Assembly: GCA_965247255.1 (NCBI GenBank)
Contig: CBDFGS010000011.1
Span: 248,001 to 312,000, forward strand
DNA length: 64,000 nucleotides
Source of the DNA: CBDFGS01 sp965247255
GTDB lineage: Bacteria > Chloroflexota > Dehalococcoidia > Lucifugimonadales > CAUZJF01
Direction: 5' to 3'
Of the stretch, positions 26,960 to 36,168 are shown in pieces (the first letter of the stretch is position 1; each line of letters opens with the position of its first letter). The notes beneath the pieces were generated by a model. That model did not search any database. It saw nothing but the letters and a program-made list of their open reading frames with translations, and was not told the DNA's origin. Both the position numbers and the translations under genes were made by a program.

Positions 26960-28147
26960 TCAAGGCCGCGCTGCGGGTCTTGCGAACCCCCTCGAGCTAG
27001 GCGTAGGCGGCGCTTCGGCCACATCGAAGCGGTCGCCGATCCTGAAACGGTCGCCCAGCGGGTTGGCTCGATCCTCCACGGCGTCGGCGATGATGGGACC
27101 GATGGAGCCACCGAACTTGAAGCCGTGCCCGCTGCCGCCTCCCGCCACGAATATCCGCTCCCGGCCGGGCACGCGGTCAACCATGAAGTGGTCGTCGGGG
27201 GTGGCCGTGTAGAGGCATGAGCGGCTTTCGGCGATCTTCCCTCTCGCCATCTCCGGGATCCTTTCTCTCAGGAATGCCAGCGTCTCCTCGGCGAACTCCG
27301 GGGTGCCGGCGCGGTCGGTGTCGGGGTCGACCGTGTCGCCCAGGGGCTCTTTGGCGATCTTCACGTATCCTTCTCGCAATAGAGGGAACCCATACCAGCC
27401 CTCGCCGTCCGGGTCGATTCCCCACTTGGGGAAGACGCCGTGGGCAAATATCGCGGGGTCTCGCGGCTCGATGAGCAGCATCTGCTGGTGGGTCACCTTG
27501 ACGTTCGCGCCTATCTCGGGCAGCAGCCGTCCCACCCAGACGCCGGTCGCCACGACGACGAGATCAAAGACAGCGCGGTCGCCTTCGACCGCAACCACAA
27601 CATCGGATGACCTTTCGTCGATGCTATTGACTGGAGTGTTTTCTCGGATCTCCGCTCCACACTCGCGCGCTACGTCGGCCATGACCGAGACCGCACGGCT
27701 GCTCTCGATGTACCCGGCCCACGGGTCGTATACACAGACCTCGTCGGGTTGGAAACGGAACTGTGGGAAGCGCCTGCGGGCTTCGTCGGCTGACAAGACG
27801 TCGATCTCGGCGCCCCGTGCGCGAAGGAATTCAACGCTCACGTACATGGGTTCGCCGGGCTCGAAGCTCGCTGGGACGTTCACTCCACCGACCTGATGGT
27901 AGAAGCTCTCTCCGGAACGCGCCTCCCAGTCCCTCCACTGGGTTGCTGCTCGTTCGACCAGCTCGACGTACGTCTCGTTGTCGCCCGCGTACCAAGTCCT
28001 GCGTACGGCCTTGGCCACATCCGTCGAGGTGGCTTTCTCGTACGGGACGGCGCCCTGGTCAAAGACCGTAACCCGGTGCGAGCGGCCAGCAAGCTCGATA
28101 GCCGCGGCCAGCCCGAAGACTCCTGCGCCGATAATCGCGATGTTCAT
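26960..28147 (-). CDS. FAD-dependent amine oxidase, sarcosine/N-methyl-amino-acid oxidase-like (DAO family)
   Basis: 395 aa. The N-terminal dinucleotide-binding motif is IAIIGAGVFGLAAAIELAGR, with FDQG at the end of beta-2. The C-terminal segment SRSCLYTATPDDHFMVDRVP matches the monomeric sarcosine oxidase region whose cysteine carries FAD covalently, followed by GGGSGHGFKFGGSIGPIIAD, so covalent flavinylation is likely. Such enzymes oxidise secondary amines or N-methyl amino acids to imine with H2O2 release. It lies convergent with the repeat protein, alone. The tail after residue 365 (DRFRIGDRFDVAEAPPTPSS) is an unconserved extension. Confidence 0.88.
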   Translation of the reverse strand: MNIAIIGAGVFGLAAAIELAGRSHRVTVFDQGAVPYEKATSTDVAKAVRRTWYAGDNETYVELVERAATQWRDWEARSGESFYHQVGGVNVPASFEPGEPMYVSVEFLRARGAEIDVLSADEARRRFPQFRFQPDEVCVYDPWAGYIESSRAVSVMADVARECGAEIRENTPVNSIDERSSDVVVAVEGDRAVFDLVVVATGVWVGRLLPEIGANVKVTHQQMLLIEPRDPAIFAHGVFPKWGIDPDGEGWYGFPLLREGYVKIAKEPLGDTVDPDTDRAGTPEFAEETLAFLRERIPEMARGKIAESRSCLYTATPDDHFMVDRVPGRERIFVAGGGSGHGFKFGGSIGPIIADAVEDRANPLGDRFRIGDRFDVAEAPPTPSSRGFARPAARP

Positions 28148-28280
28148 TGCGACCTATGTTACAAGGTCTGCCTTCGACTCTGAGGGGAGATGCACTGCGG
28201 TACAGGACTCCACTAGGGTGGGAAGCTGTCGTCAAACGTGAAACGCCACACGACGACCGTAGCAGGCCCCGAAAGTGGTC

Positions 28281-28356
28281 TGGAGCGGGAGACGGCGATC
28301 GGACCCAGGACCCTCTGCTTGGGAAGCGTTTGCCCTGCAGCGCTGTGCTTCCGTAG
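28281..28356 (-). pseudogene. decayed copy of tRNA-Gly (3' half conserved)
   Basis: Bases 28281-28327 match the 3' half of the tRNA-Gly gene at 32195-32241 in 42 of 47 positions, including the CCA end, the acceptor 3' strand and the anticodon loop with CCC. Beyond that, similarity fades: the 5' acceptor strand is missing and the T stem no longer pairs. It is in the same orientation as the intact gene. The arrangement (intact tRNA, 4 kb, copy of its 3' end) is that of integrative-element attachment sites; the remaining sequence of this 344-base gap (28148-28491) holds no gene. Confidence 0.75.
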
Positions 28357-28491
28357 CTGCATTTAGGAGGCTAACCCTGCCCCGGTCATCCCCTGGTGCT
28401 CCGAACGAGACCTGAAACAGGAAGTGCCGATCCTCCTAGCGGTCTGAGCCCGGGCAGCCCTTTCCAATTTTGGCCTACGGGCAACTCAATG

Positions 28492-31400
28492 CTAGGGCAC
28501 ACTTCCAACCAGCTCGCACGCTGGGTCGGCCGCGTCGATACCTATGCCACCGTCGACGATATCGTCGCCCAAGCCACATTCGAACGAGTCGTTTCCGGGG
28601 CTGCCGAACAGGAGGTCATTGCCCTCGCCGCCTAGAAGCCGGTCGTCGCCGAGCCCCCCAATGAGCAGGTCAACGCCCGGCCCGCCGCTCACCTCGTCGT
28701 CGCCCCCTCCACCTCGGACCGTATCGTCGCCAGGGCCGGCGGCTACCAGATCAGCACCCTCAAAGCCGAGCACTGTGTCGTTCCCTGCGCCGCTGCTGAT
28801 CCTATCCGCGCCAAGCCCCCCGTGAATCCAGTCGTCGCCCCCACCGGTTACGACGATGTCGTTGCCGGGCCCCGCGCACACCGTGTCGTTGCCCCCGTTG
28901 CCGAATATGATGTCGGGACCGCCACGTGCGAACACCACATCATCGCCCGGCGTCCCGTTGATGGTCTCTCCGGCAGGTGTGCCCACAATGGTTACGAGCC
29001 GTCCGTTGCAGAGCAGTTGGGAGGCCTTCCACAGCTCTCTCCCCTTGACCCCGTCGTCGGCTGTAAAGAGGAGCGTGCCGTTCAAGTCCACCAGATGGTC
29101 TGGTTCGGAGCTCCCCGGTCCAGGGGTAATGTCCCTGACCATTGTGGTGCCCTCCTCGGTCCCGTCACTCCTCCAAAGCTCGCGCCCGTTGACACCATCG
29201 TGGGCGTCAAAGAACAAGACCCCTTGAACTTCGGCGAAAGATCCAGGATTGGAGTGCCCTCCTGACGGGTTGATATCTTTGACCAGAACGGTACCGGCCT
29301 CCGTGCCGTCGCTCTTCCAAAGCTCCCCGCCTCGGGCCCCGTCATCGGCGTAGAAATACAAAGTCCCTCCCACGTCAATCGGATCGCTTGGACTTGAGCT
29401 CCCTGAAGGGTTGATGTCCTTGACCATGACGGTGCCCGTTTCGGTCCCGTCGCTCATCCACAGCTCGCGCCCGTTGACACCATCGTCGGCGGAAAAGAAC
29501 AGGCCCCCCCGAAATTCGGTGAAATCTTCAGGAAGGGAGCTTCCCGCTGGGTTGATATCTTTGACCATGAAGGTGTTCCCAGCTGACCCGTTGCTCTTAA
29601 ACAGCTCGCGCCCGTTTACTCCGTCAGTGGCACTGAAGTATAGGGTCCCCTGGATTTCGGTGAGATCCTCCGGCCCGGAGGAGAACTGGGAGATGTCCTT
29701 GACCAAGGAGGCGTTAAACGAGCTGCTACCCCGCCACAGCTCGTTTCCCGTGAAGCCTGTCCGGGCGTTGAAGAAAACCTCCGCACCTACCGCGGTAATC
29801 CACTGCGTACTCCCCTCCCCTGAGAGGAAATTTGTGATCGGGACGGTGCCCGCCGCGCTCCCGTCACTCTTCCACACCTGACCCGCAACACCATCGCTGG
29901 CTACAAAAAATAGCGTGCCGTTCGCGTTAGTTAGCCGGCGCGGATTAGAGGAATTCAGGCCAGGCCTTATGTCCTTGACCATGACGGTGCCGGCGGCAGT
30001 CCCGTCGCTCCTCCACAGCTCTAGGCCGCTGACCCCATCGTCAGCGTTGAAGAATAGCGTCCCGTCAACGTCTACGGCCTGAAACTGCCCTCCTTCAAAG
30101 GAACTATTCGGCCCCGGGTTGATGTCCTTGACCATCACCGTGTCTGCGGCGGTCCCGTCGCTTTTCCACAACTCGAACCCGTTGATCCCGTCGTGGGCCG
30201 GGAAAAAGGCGACATCGTTCACCAACGTGACACCAGCAAAAAAGTGCGCCAACCCAAACGGGGTCTGGGCGTTGACGTCCTTGACCATCACCGTACCTGC
30301 GGCAGTCCCGTTGCTCCTCCACAGCTCGACCCCGCTGTGCCCATCGTTCGCGGTGAACATCAGAACGCCGCTTACGCTTATGAATTCCGATGAGAACGGA
30401 CTAACAACCAGAGAGCTTCCTGGCCCAGGGTCGATGTCCTTGATATTGACAGTGCCGGTATCGGTCCCGTCACTCTTCCACAGCTCCCGCCCGTTGACCC
30501 CGTCGTCGGCCGAGTAAAACAAGGTCCCGCCAACGTCCGTGAGGCTCGACGGGCCGCCAGCGCCGATGTTCTGGACTATCGTGGTACCGGCGGCGGTGCC
30601 GTCGCTCTTCCACAGCTTGCTCCCGGAGGGCCCATCGCTGGCCGAGAAGTAGAGGACCGGGCCCACGCTTGTGAGGTTTCCGGGGGATGACCCGGGCGAG
30701 CCAACCCTGATGTCCTTGACCAGAACGGTGCCCGACTCGGTACCATCGCTCTTCCACAGCTCTTCCCCATTGGCCGTGTCAAATGCCTCGAAGAAAACGG
30801 TCCCGTTCACGTCGGTGAGTCCCGATGGAAGGGAGTTGCCCGCGCCGGGGTTAATGTCCTTGACCATGACGGTGCCCCCAGCCGTGCCGTCGCTCTTCCA
30901 CAACTCAACTCCCCCGGCCCCATCGTTGGCGGTGAAATATAGTGTCCCGCCGATGTCGGTCAGGTCTTGTACGGACGAGCCCCCCGGGGCGGCGTTAATG
31001 TCCTTGACCATGACCGTGCCTGCGGCGGTCCCGTCGCTCTTCCATAGCTCTGCCCCGGCCGTCCCGTCATTCGCGGTGAAGTAAAGGACATTCCCGACTG
31101 CGGCGAAATAGAAGGCAAAGGAGCCGACCGCGCCCGGCCGAATATCCTTGACCATCACGGTGCCGGCGGCGGTCCCGTCGCTCTTCCACAGCTCGAACCC
31201 GTTCACGCCATCATCGGCGCTGAAGAACAGCTTGCCGCCAACGGCCGTCAGTGCCCGAGGATCGGATGTCGGCAGTCCGGGCATGATGTCCTTGATCATT
31301 GCGGTGCCAGCCGCGGTACCGTCGCTCTTCCATAGCTCCTCCCCGCTGACGCCGTTCTTAGCTGTGAAGAACAGTGTTCCGCTCACGGCGGTCGGTTCTG

Positions 31401-31740
31401 ATATAGCCGAGCCCCCCGCGCCAGGGTTGATGTCCTTGACAAGCACGGTACCCGCATCCGTGCCGTCGCTCTTCCACAGCTCAAGACCGCGCGTCCAGTC
31501 TTCAGCCCCGAAGAAAAGAGTCCCACCGATGTCTGTTAGGCCGATCGGGTTGGCGTCGGGCGAAATAGAGTTGATGTCCAGTACGCGCGACACCTCAACA
31601 TTGTTGGCCTCATTGTCCGTGCCTGGGGCCGCCTCTATTACCGGGGGCGGATTTTGGCCTCCAAACAGCATCAGGCCCAATAACAGGGCCAAAGCAACAC
31701 GGCCTACGAATCGGCTCCCGACCTGCCCGCTTCGTATCAT
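28492..31740 (-). CDS. exported ELWxxDGT-repeat protein with C-terminal RTX calcium-binding repeats
   Basis: 1082 aa. The signal peptide is VGRVALALLLGLMLFGGQ. Then come about 18 repeats of roughly 48 residues, each centred on GxELWKSDGTAAGTVMVKDI preceded by GGTLFFxADDGVNG. From about residue 925 there are nonapeptide RTX repeats (GGxGxDxLx type: GNDTVCAGPG, GDDWIHGGLG, GNDTVLGFEG, GDDRLLGGEG), which fold on binding calcium outside the cell and are typical of type I-secreted proteins. No type I transporter genes are nearby and an N-terminal signal is present, so Sec export is more likely. It is the only gene between the tRNA-Gly gene and its decayed copy. Probably an adhesin or surface protein. 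Confidence 0.85.
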   Translation of the reverse strand: MIRSGQVGSRFVGRVALALLLGLMLFGGQNPPPVIEAAPGTDNEANNVEVSRVLDINSISPDANPIGLTDIGGTLFFGAEDWTRGLELWKSDGTDAGTVLVKDINPGAGGSAISEPTAVSGTLFFTAKNGVSGEELWKSDGTAAGTAMIKDIMPGLPTSDPRALTAVGGKLFFSADDGVNGFELWKSDGTAAGTVMVKDIRPGAVGSFAFYFAAVGNVLYFTANDGTAGAELWKSDGTAAGTVMVKDINAAPGGSSVQDLTDIGGTLYFTANDGAGGVELWKSDGTAGGTVMVKDINPGAGNSLPSGLTDVNGTVFFEAFDTANGEELWKSDGTESGTVLVKDIRVGSPGSSPGNLTSVGPVLYFSASDGPSGSKLWKSDGTAAGTTIVQNIGAGGPSSLTDVGGTLFYSADDGVNGRELWKSDGTDTGTVNIKDIDPGPGSSLVVSPFSSEFISVSGVLMFTANDGHSGVELWRSNGTAAGTVMVKDVNAQTPFGLAHFFAGVTLVNDVAFFPAHDGINGFELWKSDGTAADTVMVKDINPGPNSSFEGGQFQAVDVDGTLFFNADDGVSGLELWRSDGTAAGTVMVKDIRPGLNSSNPRRLTNANGTLFFVASDGVAGQVWKSDGSAAGTVPITNFLSGEGSTQWITAVGAEVFFNARTGFTGNELWRGSSSFNASLVKDISQFSSGPEDLTEIQGTLYFSATDGVNGRELFKSNGSAGNTFMVKDINPAGSSLPEDFTEFRGGLFFSADDGVNGRELWMSDGTETGTVMVKDINPSGSSSPSDPIDVGGTLYFYADDGARGGELWKSDGTEAGTVLVKDINPSGGHSNPGSFAEVQGVLFFDAHDGVNGRELWRSDGTEEGTTMVRDITPGPGSSEPDHLVDLNGTLLFTADDGVKGRELWKASQLLCNGRLVTIVGTPAGETINGTPGDDVVFARGGPDIIFGNGGNDTVCAGPGNDIVVTGGGDDWIHGGLGADRISSGAGNDTVLGFEGADLVAAGPGDDTVRGGGGDDEVSGGPGVDLLIGGLGDDRLLGGEGNDLLFGSPGNDSFECGLGDDIVDGGIGIDAADPACELVGSVP

Positions 31741-31798
31741 GATCGACCTCCGGTCGTTCCTTCAGGTGCTCGTAATCGCAGATTAGTCTGCCCGCAGG

Positions 31799-31828
31799 AT
31801 TGTAGTTGGCCTACAACGCAGTTGTCGA
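31799..31828 (-). promoter_or_regulatory. sigma-70-type promoter for the ELWxxDGT/RTX gene
   Basis: Read on the minus strand: -35 TCGACA (31823-31828), 18-bp spacer, -10 TACAAT (31799-31804), ending 58 bases before the ATG at 31740. The rest of the gap up to the tRNA-Gly gene (to 32194) shows nothing further. Confidence 0.6.
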
Positions 31829-32194
31829 CGCCCGCTGATCGGGTCGACCAGCGACTTTGTCCAACGGCGCCGCGGGCAGGGTAGGGGATGTGGATGCGCG
31901 ACCGAGGGTCGATCCGTGGAGTTCCTCGGCTAGCAGTCCGCCAACGGAGTTGTCCCCACTCGGTCCTCGGCAAGGACGCGGATCGGCATGATTCGCCGTT
32001 GGCGACGTTACTTCGACGACTCACGCTCGAGCCCAGCCAGTAGGCTTTCGACCGTCCTAACATCGGGCTGAGGCTCGTTCGCGCGCGGCAATATCGCCGG
32101 GTTAAACACCCAGCATCTCGCCAAAGCAATGTGCGCTCGTTGGAGTCAACCTTCCGAGACGCACCGTGGCCTTTGCGCGCCTGTGTAAAGGTGT

Positions 32195-32269
32195 TGGAGC
32201 GGGAGAAGGGGATCGAACCCTCGACCCTCTGCTTGGGAAGCAGATGCTCTACCACTGAGCTACTCCCGC
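32195..32269 (-). tRNA. tRNA-Gly (anticodon CCC)
   Basis: 75 bases including an encoded CCA. The acceptor stem GCGGGAG pairs with CTCCCGC, the D arm is AGCTCAGTGGTAGAGC, the anticodon arm is TCTGC-TTCCCAA-GCAGA giving CCC, and the T loop is TTCGATC. The discriminator base is T, as in bacterial tRNA-Gly. The gene is preceded by its own promoter and flanked, 3.9 kb downstream in its direction, by a partial copy of its 3' half. Confidence 0.96.
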
Positions 32270-32292
32270 TCGCTCCAGCGGAGGTCGTACCG

Positions 32293-32321
32293 ATTCTATC
32301 AGGGTCGCGCTAGTCACTCAA
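32293..32321 (-). promoter_or_regulatory. promoter of tRNA-Gly
   Basis: Minus strand: -35 TTGAGT (32316-32321), 17-bp spacer, -10 TAGAAT (32293-32298), ending 23 bases before the tRNA 5' end. Confidence 0.6.
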
Positions 32322-32505
32322 TTGCGCCGGTCAGGTTGGCCACTGCCTATCGACGTCACGGCGAGCGCCATCCGTTCGCCCTGAGCCCGTCGAAGGGCTT
32401 TTTCAAATACATCTGCCACTATTGTCAGTCTCGGTATGGCAGCGTTCAGGGCCGAGCGCCCGCCCCATGCGTCGATCAATTGCGGAATAGCGGTCATGGA
32501 GCGTT

Positions 32506-34225
32506 AGCCCGAATCCACCGAAGGACACCGATGGACGGCGTGAGGAAAGCGGAAGGGGGGGTGAGGGAGCTACAGGGGAAATAGCCTGGGTTCCATTTGG
32601 GGTAGGGAGGTCGGCGGACGGTCTTCATCGCCGCACAGGGGCCCCTATGGCCGTCTGCGGGAGCTGCGATGCGGGGGATGGCGAGAGAATACGCAGCAGG
32701 GAACTCTCTCGGACCGGGCTGGCGCGAGTCTGCGGGGATCTTCGGTTGTCCGGTGGGTGGGTCGCCGACGGTGCCGTCAGGCCGGGAGTGGAATGGCTCG
32801 CAGCCGGGCCAAGGCGCGGCTGAACTTCTCAGCCCAAGGCCAGCGATCCGGAAGATGCAGGGTCAACCGGCGTGCCGAGCGGGTGAGCCGTCCGGCTAGG
32901 GAGAAGAACCGCCGCCGGAGGGTCTTGGTGGTGGCTATCCGCTCTCCCAGACCGATCCGCGCCGTCCAGCGGGCCAGGTTGTGGGCCATCGTCTGGACGG
33001 CCAGCCAGGCGCCGTTGGCGGCGAAGCGGCCCGAGGGGAGATGGTTCAGCCCGACGCCGTACTTGAGGTCGCGTATGGCATTCTCGATCTCGGCGTGGCG
33101 GCGATGGTCAGCCTCCAGTTCGAGCAACTCCCCGTCCCGGTCGGTGATGAAGCCGTGATAACTGTATTTGGCGAAGAGGGCCAGTTGGGAACCGGGCGTC
33201 GGCTTCACCCGCCGGACGATGAGCCGTACCGGCGCGGCGTCTGCCTCGGCCTGGAAGGGGGTGCAGGTGATCTCGGCCACATCGGCGGCACCGTCCATCC
33301 AGTAAGGAATCGGCGTCCAGGCATCTTCGGGTATCGCCTCGATGAGATTGTGCAGGCTTTTGTGCTGGCGGATGGTGATGGAGTAGCGGACATTGATCCG
33401 GCGGCAGACGGCGACCACGGCGTGGGTATAGAAGCCGCTGTCGGCACGCATGGTGAGCTGCCCGCTGGCCCCGCCGTAGCGAACCCGGCTCACCGTTTCA
33501 CGCAGGAAGTGGGCGGCGCCGCGAGCGGTGTTGGCCCGGCCCTCGCGCAGCCGGGCCATCAGCACGTCGCCTGTGCCGGCGGCGACGGCCAACAGCGGGT
33601 GATAGCCCCGCTTGCCGGTATAGCCGTGGTGGCGTGCGCCCTCCTTGGCCAGTCCGTAGGTCTCGCAGATGGTGGAGTCCAGGTCAATGGTCAGGGGCCC
33701 GTCGCCGGGTCCCGCCCCGGCCTGCCAAGCCCGGGCCAGCAACTCGCGGCTCACCCGGTCGAGTTGACGGACGTGGCCCCACCGGAAGCTGCGCAGGAAG
33801 GTGCCCAGGGTGGATGGCGCCTTCACCGTGCCGCCCAGGGTGCTGGCCGTCCCCCCGGTGCGCAACACATCGGCGTCGTCAATGCAGTCGCCCCCAGCCA
33901 GCGCAGACGCCACCAGCGTCATCATCTTGTCGCTCGTGTTCGCCCGCCCCGGGGCATCGCCCAGGTCGAGGCGCTGCCGGACGAGTTCGGGCAGGCCGAG
34001 GTGCCGCGCCAGGGTGGCCGGAAGGAGCAGCCCGGCATTGGCCACCAAGCGGCGGTCGTCGAAGGTGATTTGGATTCGGTCGGGGTGGTTGCGTGGCAGC
34101 ATCTATTGGGTGCTCCTTTTCCAGGGTCTGTTTTTTGCTACAAAACCATTATCCCAGAAGCACAGGAGCACCTTCTTGCTGCTTCAGGACGCTAACCCGA
34201 CGCCCTCCTTCGGTGGATTCGGGCT
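32506..34225 (-). mobile_element. IS1380-type insertion sequence with perfect 20-bp terminal inverted repeats
   Basis: The ends are AGCCCGAATCCACCGAAGGA (32506-32525) and its exact reverse complement (34206-34225), giving a 1720-bp element that encloses a single IS1380-family transposase. About 250 bases at the left end are non-coding. Four-base target duplications, usual for the family, were not recognised: the flanks read CGTT and TATG. The right end lies only a few bases before the ribosome site of the exported-protein gene at 34240. Confidence 0.88.
32777..34102 (-). CDS. IS1380 family transposase
   Basis: 441 aa, intact. DDE-type landmarks: LTIDLDSTICETYGLAKEGA (first Asp), the MRADSGFYTHAVVAVCRR motif (second Asp), and EIENAIRDLKYGVGLNHLPS (Glu). 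These are the IS1380 family signatures. The gene fills most of the element between the two inverted repeats, with an undisrupted frame, so the insertion is likely recent or still mobile. It is transcribed away from the gene at 34240. The start ATG is at 34102. Confidence 0.93.
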   Translation of the reverse strand: MLPRNHPDRIQITFDDRRLVANAGLLLPATLARHLGLPELVRQRLDLGDAPGRANTSDKMMTLVASALAGGDCIDDADVLRTGGTASTLGGTVKAPSTLGTFLRSFRWGHVRQLDRVSRELLARAWQAGAGPGDGPLTIDLDSTICETYGLAKEGARHHGYTGKRGYHPLLAVAAGTGDVLMARLREGRANTARGAAHFLRETVSRVRYGGASGQLTMRADSGFYTHAVVAVCRRINVRYSITIRQHKSLHNLIEAIPEDAWTPIPYWMDGAADVAEITCTPFQAEADAAPVRLIVRRVKPTPGSQLALFAKYSYHGFITDRDGELLELEADHRRHAEIENAIRDLKYGVGLNHLPSGRFAANGAWLAVQTMAHNLARWTARIGLGERIATTKTLRRRFFSLAGRLTRSARRLTLHLPDRWPWAEKFSRALARLRAIPLPA

Positions 34226-34239
34226 TATGAGGGGTAGCT

Positions 34240-35253
34240 TTGACAAAAACTCGCGCGCTTCACGCGTCCGTATTGCTCGCCGCCGTTGTGCTGGCCGTGA
34301 CCTACGCAAGCTCTCAGTTTGTGACCTACGCTCAGGCCCAGACGACGGTGACGCTGAGCCCCACCAAGGACAACACGCTCTACCAACGCTCTAACACCCA
34401 GCTTAGCAATGGCGCAGGCGTGTACATCTTTGCTGGCCGCACCGGCAGTCGAGCAAGCGGTAGAATACACCGCGCCGTGATCGCGTTCGACATCGCTGGA
34501 AGCGTGCCCGCCGAGGCGACCGTCGGGTCCGTGAATTTGACCATGCGCGTCTCGCGGACTGCACCCGGCTCCGGCACCGAGACGTACACCCTGCAAAAGC
34601 TGCTGGCCGACTGGGGGGAGGGGACGTCCAACGCGGGCGCTCCCGGCGGTGATGGGACGGCCCCCACCACCGGAGACGCCACGTGGCTCCACATGCTCTT
34701 CGACACTCAGCAGTGGACCACGCCCGGTGGCGACTTCGAAGGGACCGTGAGCGGGAGTACGCCGGTGGGAAGCAACGGGTCGTATACTTGGACATCCCCA
34801 GGGATGGTGGCCGATGTACAGGCGTGGCTGGACAACCCGTCGAGCAACTTCGGCTGGATCCTGAGGGGTAACGAGTCCGAAACCCAGAACGCCAAGCGTT
34901 TCGACAGCCGCGAGAGCAACACCGAGGCGAACCGCCCCGTGCTGGAGATTTCGTATAGCGTCGCGGCGCCCACGGCGACTCCGGCGCCACCCACTCCGAC
35001 GCCCGCGGCTACGGCCACCCCTGCACCGCCCACCGCCACCCCGACGCCGGCTCCGCCTACGGCCACTTCAGTACCGTTCACGCCCGTTCCTATCCCGCCC
35101 ACAGTCACGCCTCGTCCTCCCACGGCCACGCCCACTGCCCCCGATACCGGGGACGCACGGCCACCGGGCAACTCCGTTATGGCCCTGGCGACGCTGGGAG
35201 CTGCATTCATGGTTGGCGGCTCGGTGCTGTTGGGCCGGCGCAGGCGTCAGTAG
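34240..35253 (+). CDS. DNRLRE-domain surface protein with C-terminal membrane anchor
   Basis: 337 aa from a TTG at 34240 behind GAGGGG. Signal peptide ASVLLAAVVLAVTYASS, then a DNRLRE domain (about 35-240): VTLSPTKDNTLYQRS, IHRAVIAFDIAGSVPAEATV, LLADWGEGTSNAG and FGWILRGNESETQNAKRFDS. A Thr/Pro-rich stalk (about 245-310) leads to PDTGD, a hydrophobic span (VMALATLGAAFMVGGSVLL) and GRRRRQ, a sortase-like or simple C-terminal anchor. First of three tandem DNRLRE genes. The IS1380-type element ends about 15 bases upstream, so its native promoter is probably cut off or replaced. Confidence 0.82.
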   Translation: MTKTRALHASVLLAAVVLAVTYASSQFVTYAQAQTTVTLSPTKDNTLYQRSNTQLSNGAGVYIFAGRTGSRASGRIHRAVIAFDIAGSVPAEATVGSVNLTMRVSRTAPGSGTETYTLQKLLADWGEGTSNAGAPGGDGTAPTTGDATWLHMLFDTQQWTTPGGDFEGTVSGSTPVGSNGSYTWTSPGMVADVQAWLDNPSSNFGWILRGNESETQNAKRFDSRESNTEANRPVLEISYSVAAPTATPAPPTPTPAATATPAPPTATPTPAPPTATSVPFTPVPIPPTVTPRPPTATPTAPDTGDARPPGNSVMALATLGAAFMVGGSVLLGRRRRQ

Positions 35254-35286
35254 AGCCTGCTCGCGGAGGCCGCTGAAACGTCGCTG

Positions 35287-35985
35287 ATGAGGCCGGTCAG
35301 GACTCTCACCTCACTGGCAATCGCGGTGCTTGCCACAAGTGTGTTGAGCTACGCCTGCGGCGATGACGGGCAAACAGTCACCATCGGCGCGAATAAGGAC
35401 AACACGTTGTTTGCCGACCCCGAAGAGCAGCTGAGCAGCGGCGTGGGGCCGGGCACGTTCGTGGGCAACACTGGCTCGGGCCTTGCGAGACGGGCGCTCA
35501 TAGCCTTCGACGTAGCCACTCAGGTCCCGGCCGGCGCAACAGTCACACAGGTAATTCTCAGCCTGCATCTCTCCAGGACCCAGGCCGGTCCACAGGAGAT
35601 CAGGCTTCACACACTCGGGGTGGACTGGGGGGAGGGCACCTCCAGTGCCCAAGGCGGCTCAGGCGCCCCGGCGACCCAAGGAGATGCTACCTGGCTCCAC
35701 CGGTATTTCGATACCGAGCTTTGGTCGCGGCCCGGTGGGGACTTCTCGGAGTCGGTTAGTGCCGTTACCAGCGTGGACGGTGAAGGGAGATATACGTGGA
35801 GCTCAGTGGAGATGGTGGCGGAGGTCCAGAGGTGGCTGGGAAACCCAGGCGAGAACTTCGGCTGGATCATTCTCGGCAACGAGACTGCAAAGGGGACTAC
35901 GAAGCGCTTTGACACCAGGGAGAGCCCCGAGGTGGCGAACCGGCCGTGGTTGCGCATCGTGTTTATCGAGAACGACTCCGACTAA
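35287..35985 (+). CDS. DNRLRE-domain lipoprotein
   Basis: 232 aa. Signal peptide with lipobox-like end (ATSVLSYAC, Cys near 24), then one DNRLRE domain with VTIGANKDNTLFADPEEQLS, RRALIAFDVATQVPAGATVT, LGVDWGEGTSSAQGGSG, ATWLHRYFDTELWSRPGGDF and FGWIILGNETAKGTTKRFDT. It stops directly after the domain, without stalk or anchor, so it is the minimal member of the three-gene set. It begins 33 bases after the preceding gene. Binding partner unknown; DNRLRE domains are found in exported, often carbohydrate-associated proteins. Confidence 0.82.
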   Translation: MRPVRTLTSLAIAVLATSVLSYACGDDGQTVTIGANKDNTLFADPEEQLSSGVGPGTFVGNTGSGLARRALIAFDVATQVPAGATVTQVILSLHLSRTQAGPQEIRLHTLGVDWGEGTSSAQGGSGAPATQGDATWLHRYFDTELWSRPGGDFSESVSAVTSVDGEGRYTWSSVEMVAEVQRWLGNPGENFGWIILGNETAKGTTKRFDTRESPEVANRPWLRIVFIENDSD

Positions 35986-36168
35986 ACTGGGCCCGTGCTG
36001 TCACAGGGGCGTTCACCGGCTCGGGCTAGCCAGGCGTAGACGAGTCGCTGCCGGGCGGTGGTATGCTGGTCTTGCTATGCTCATTGTGGTCTTTGATAGG
36101 CTAGGGGAACTGAGATCGGCGGGACCGGCATCTGGCCCGCTGCCGGACGGGCTGGTAATGGGCACTCT

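Noticed and set aside
28281..28356. Second functional tRNA-Gly
   Set aside because: The 5' acceptor strand is missing and the T stem does not pair.
31741..32255. Minus-strand open frame of about 170 codons across the tRNA-Gly gene
   Set aside because: It is a translation of the tRNA and its flank, with no protein similarity recognised.
32981..34195. Plus-strand open frame of about 400 codons inside the insertion sequence
   Set aside because: Antisense to an intact IS1380-type transposase with all catalytic motifs; no independent evidence.
32502..34229. 4-bp target-site duplication of the insertion sequence
   Set aside because: Flanking bases CGTT and TATG do not match.
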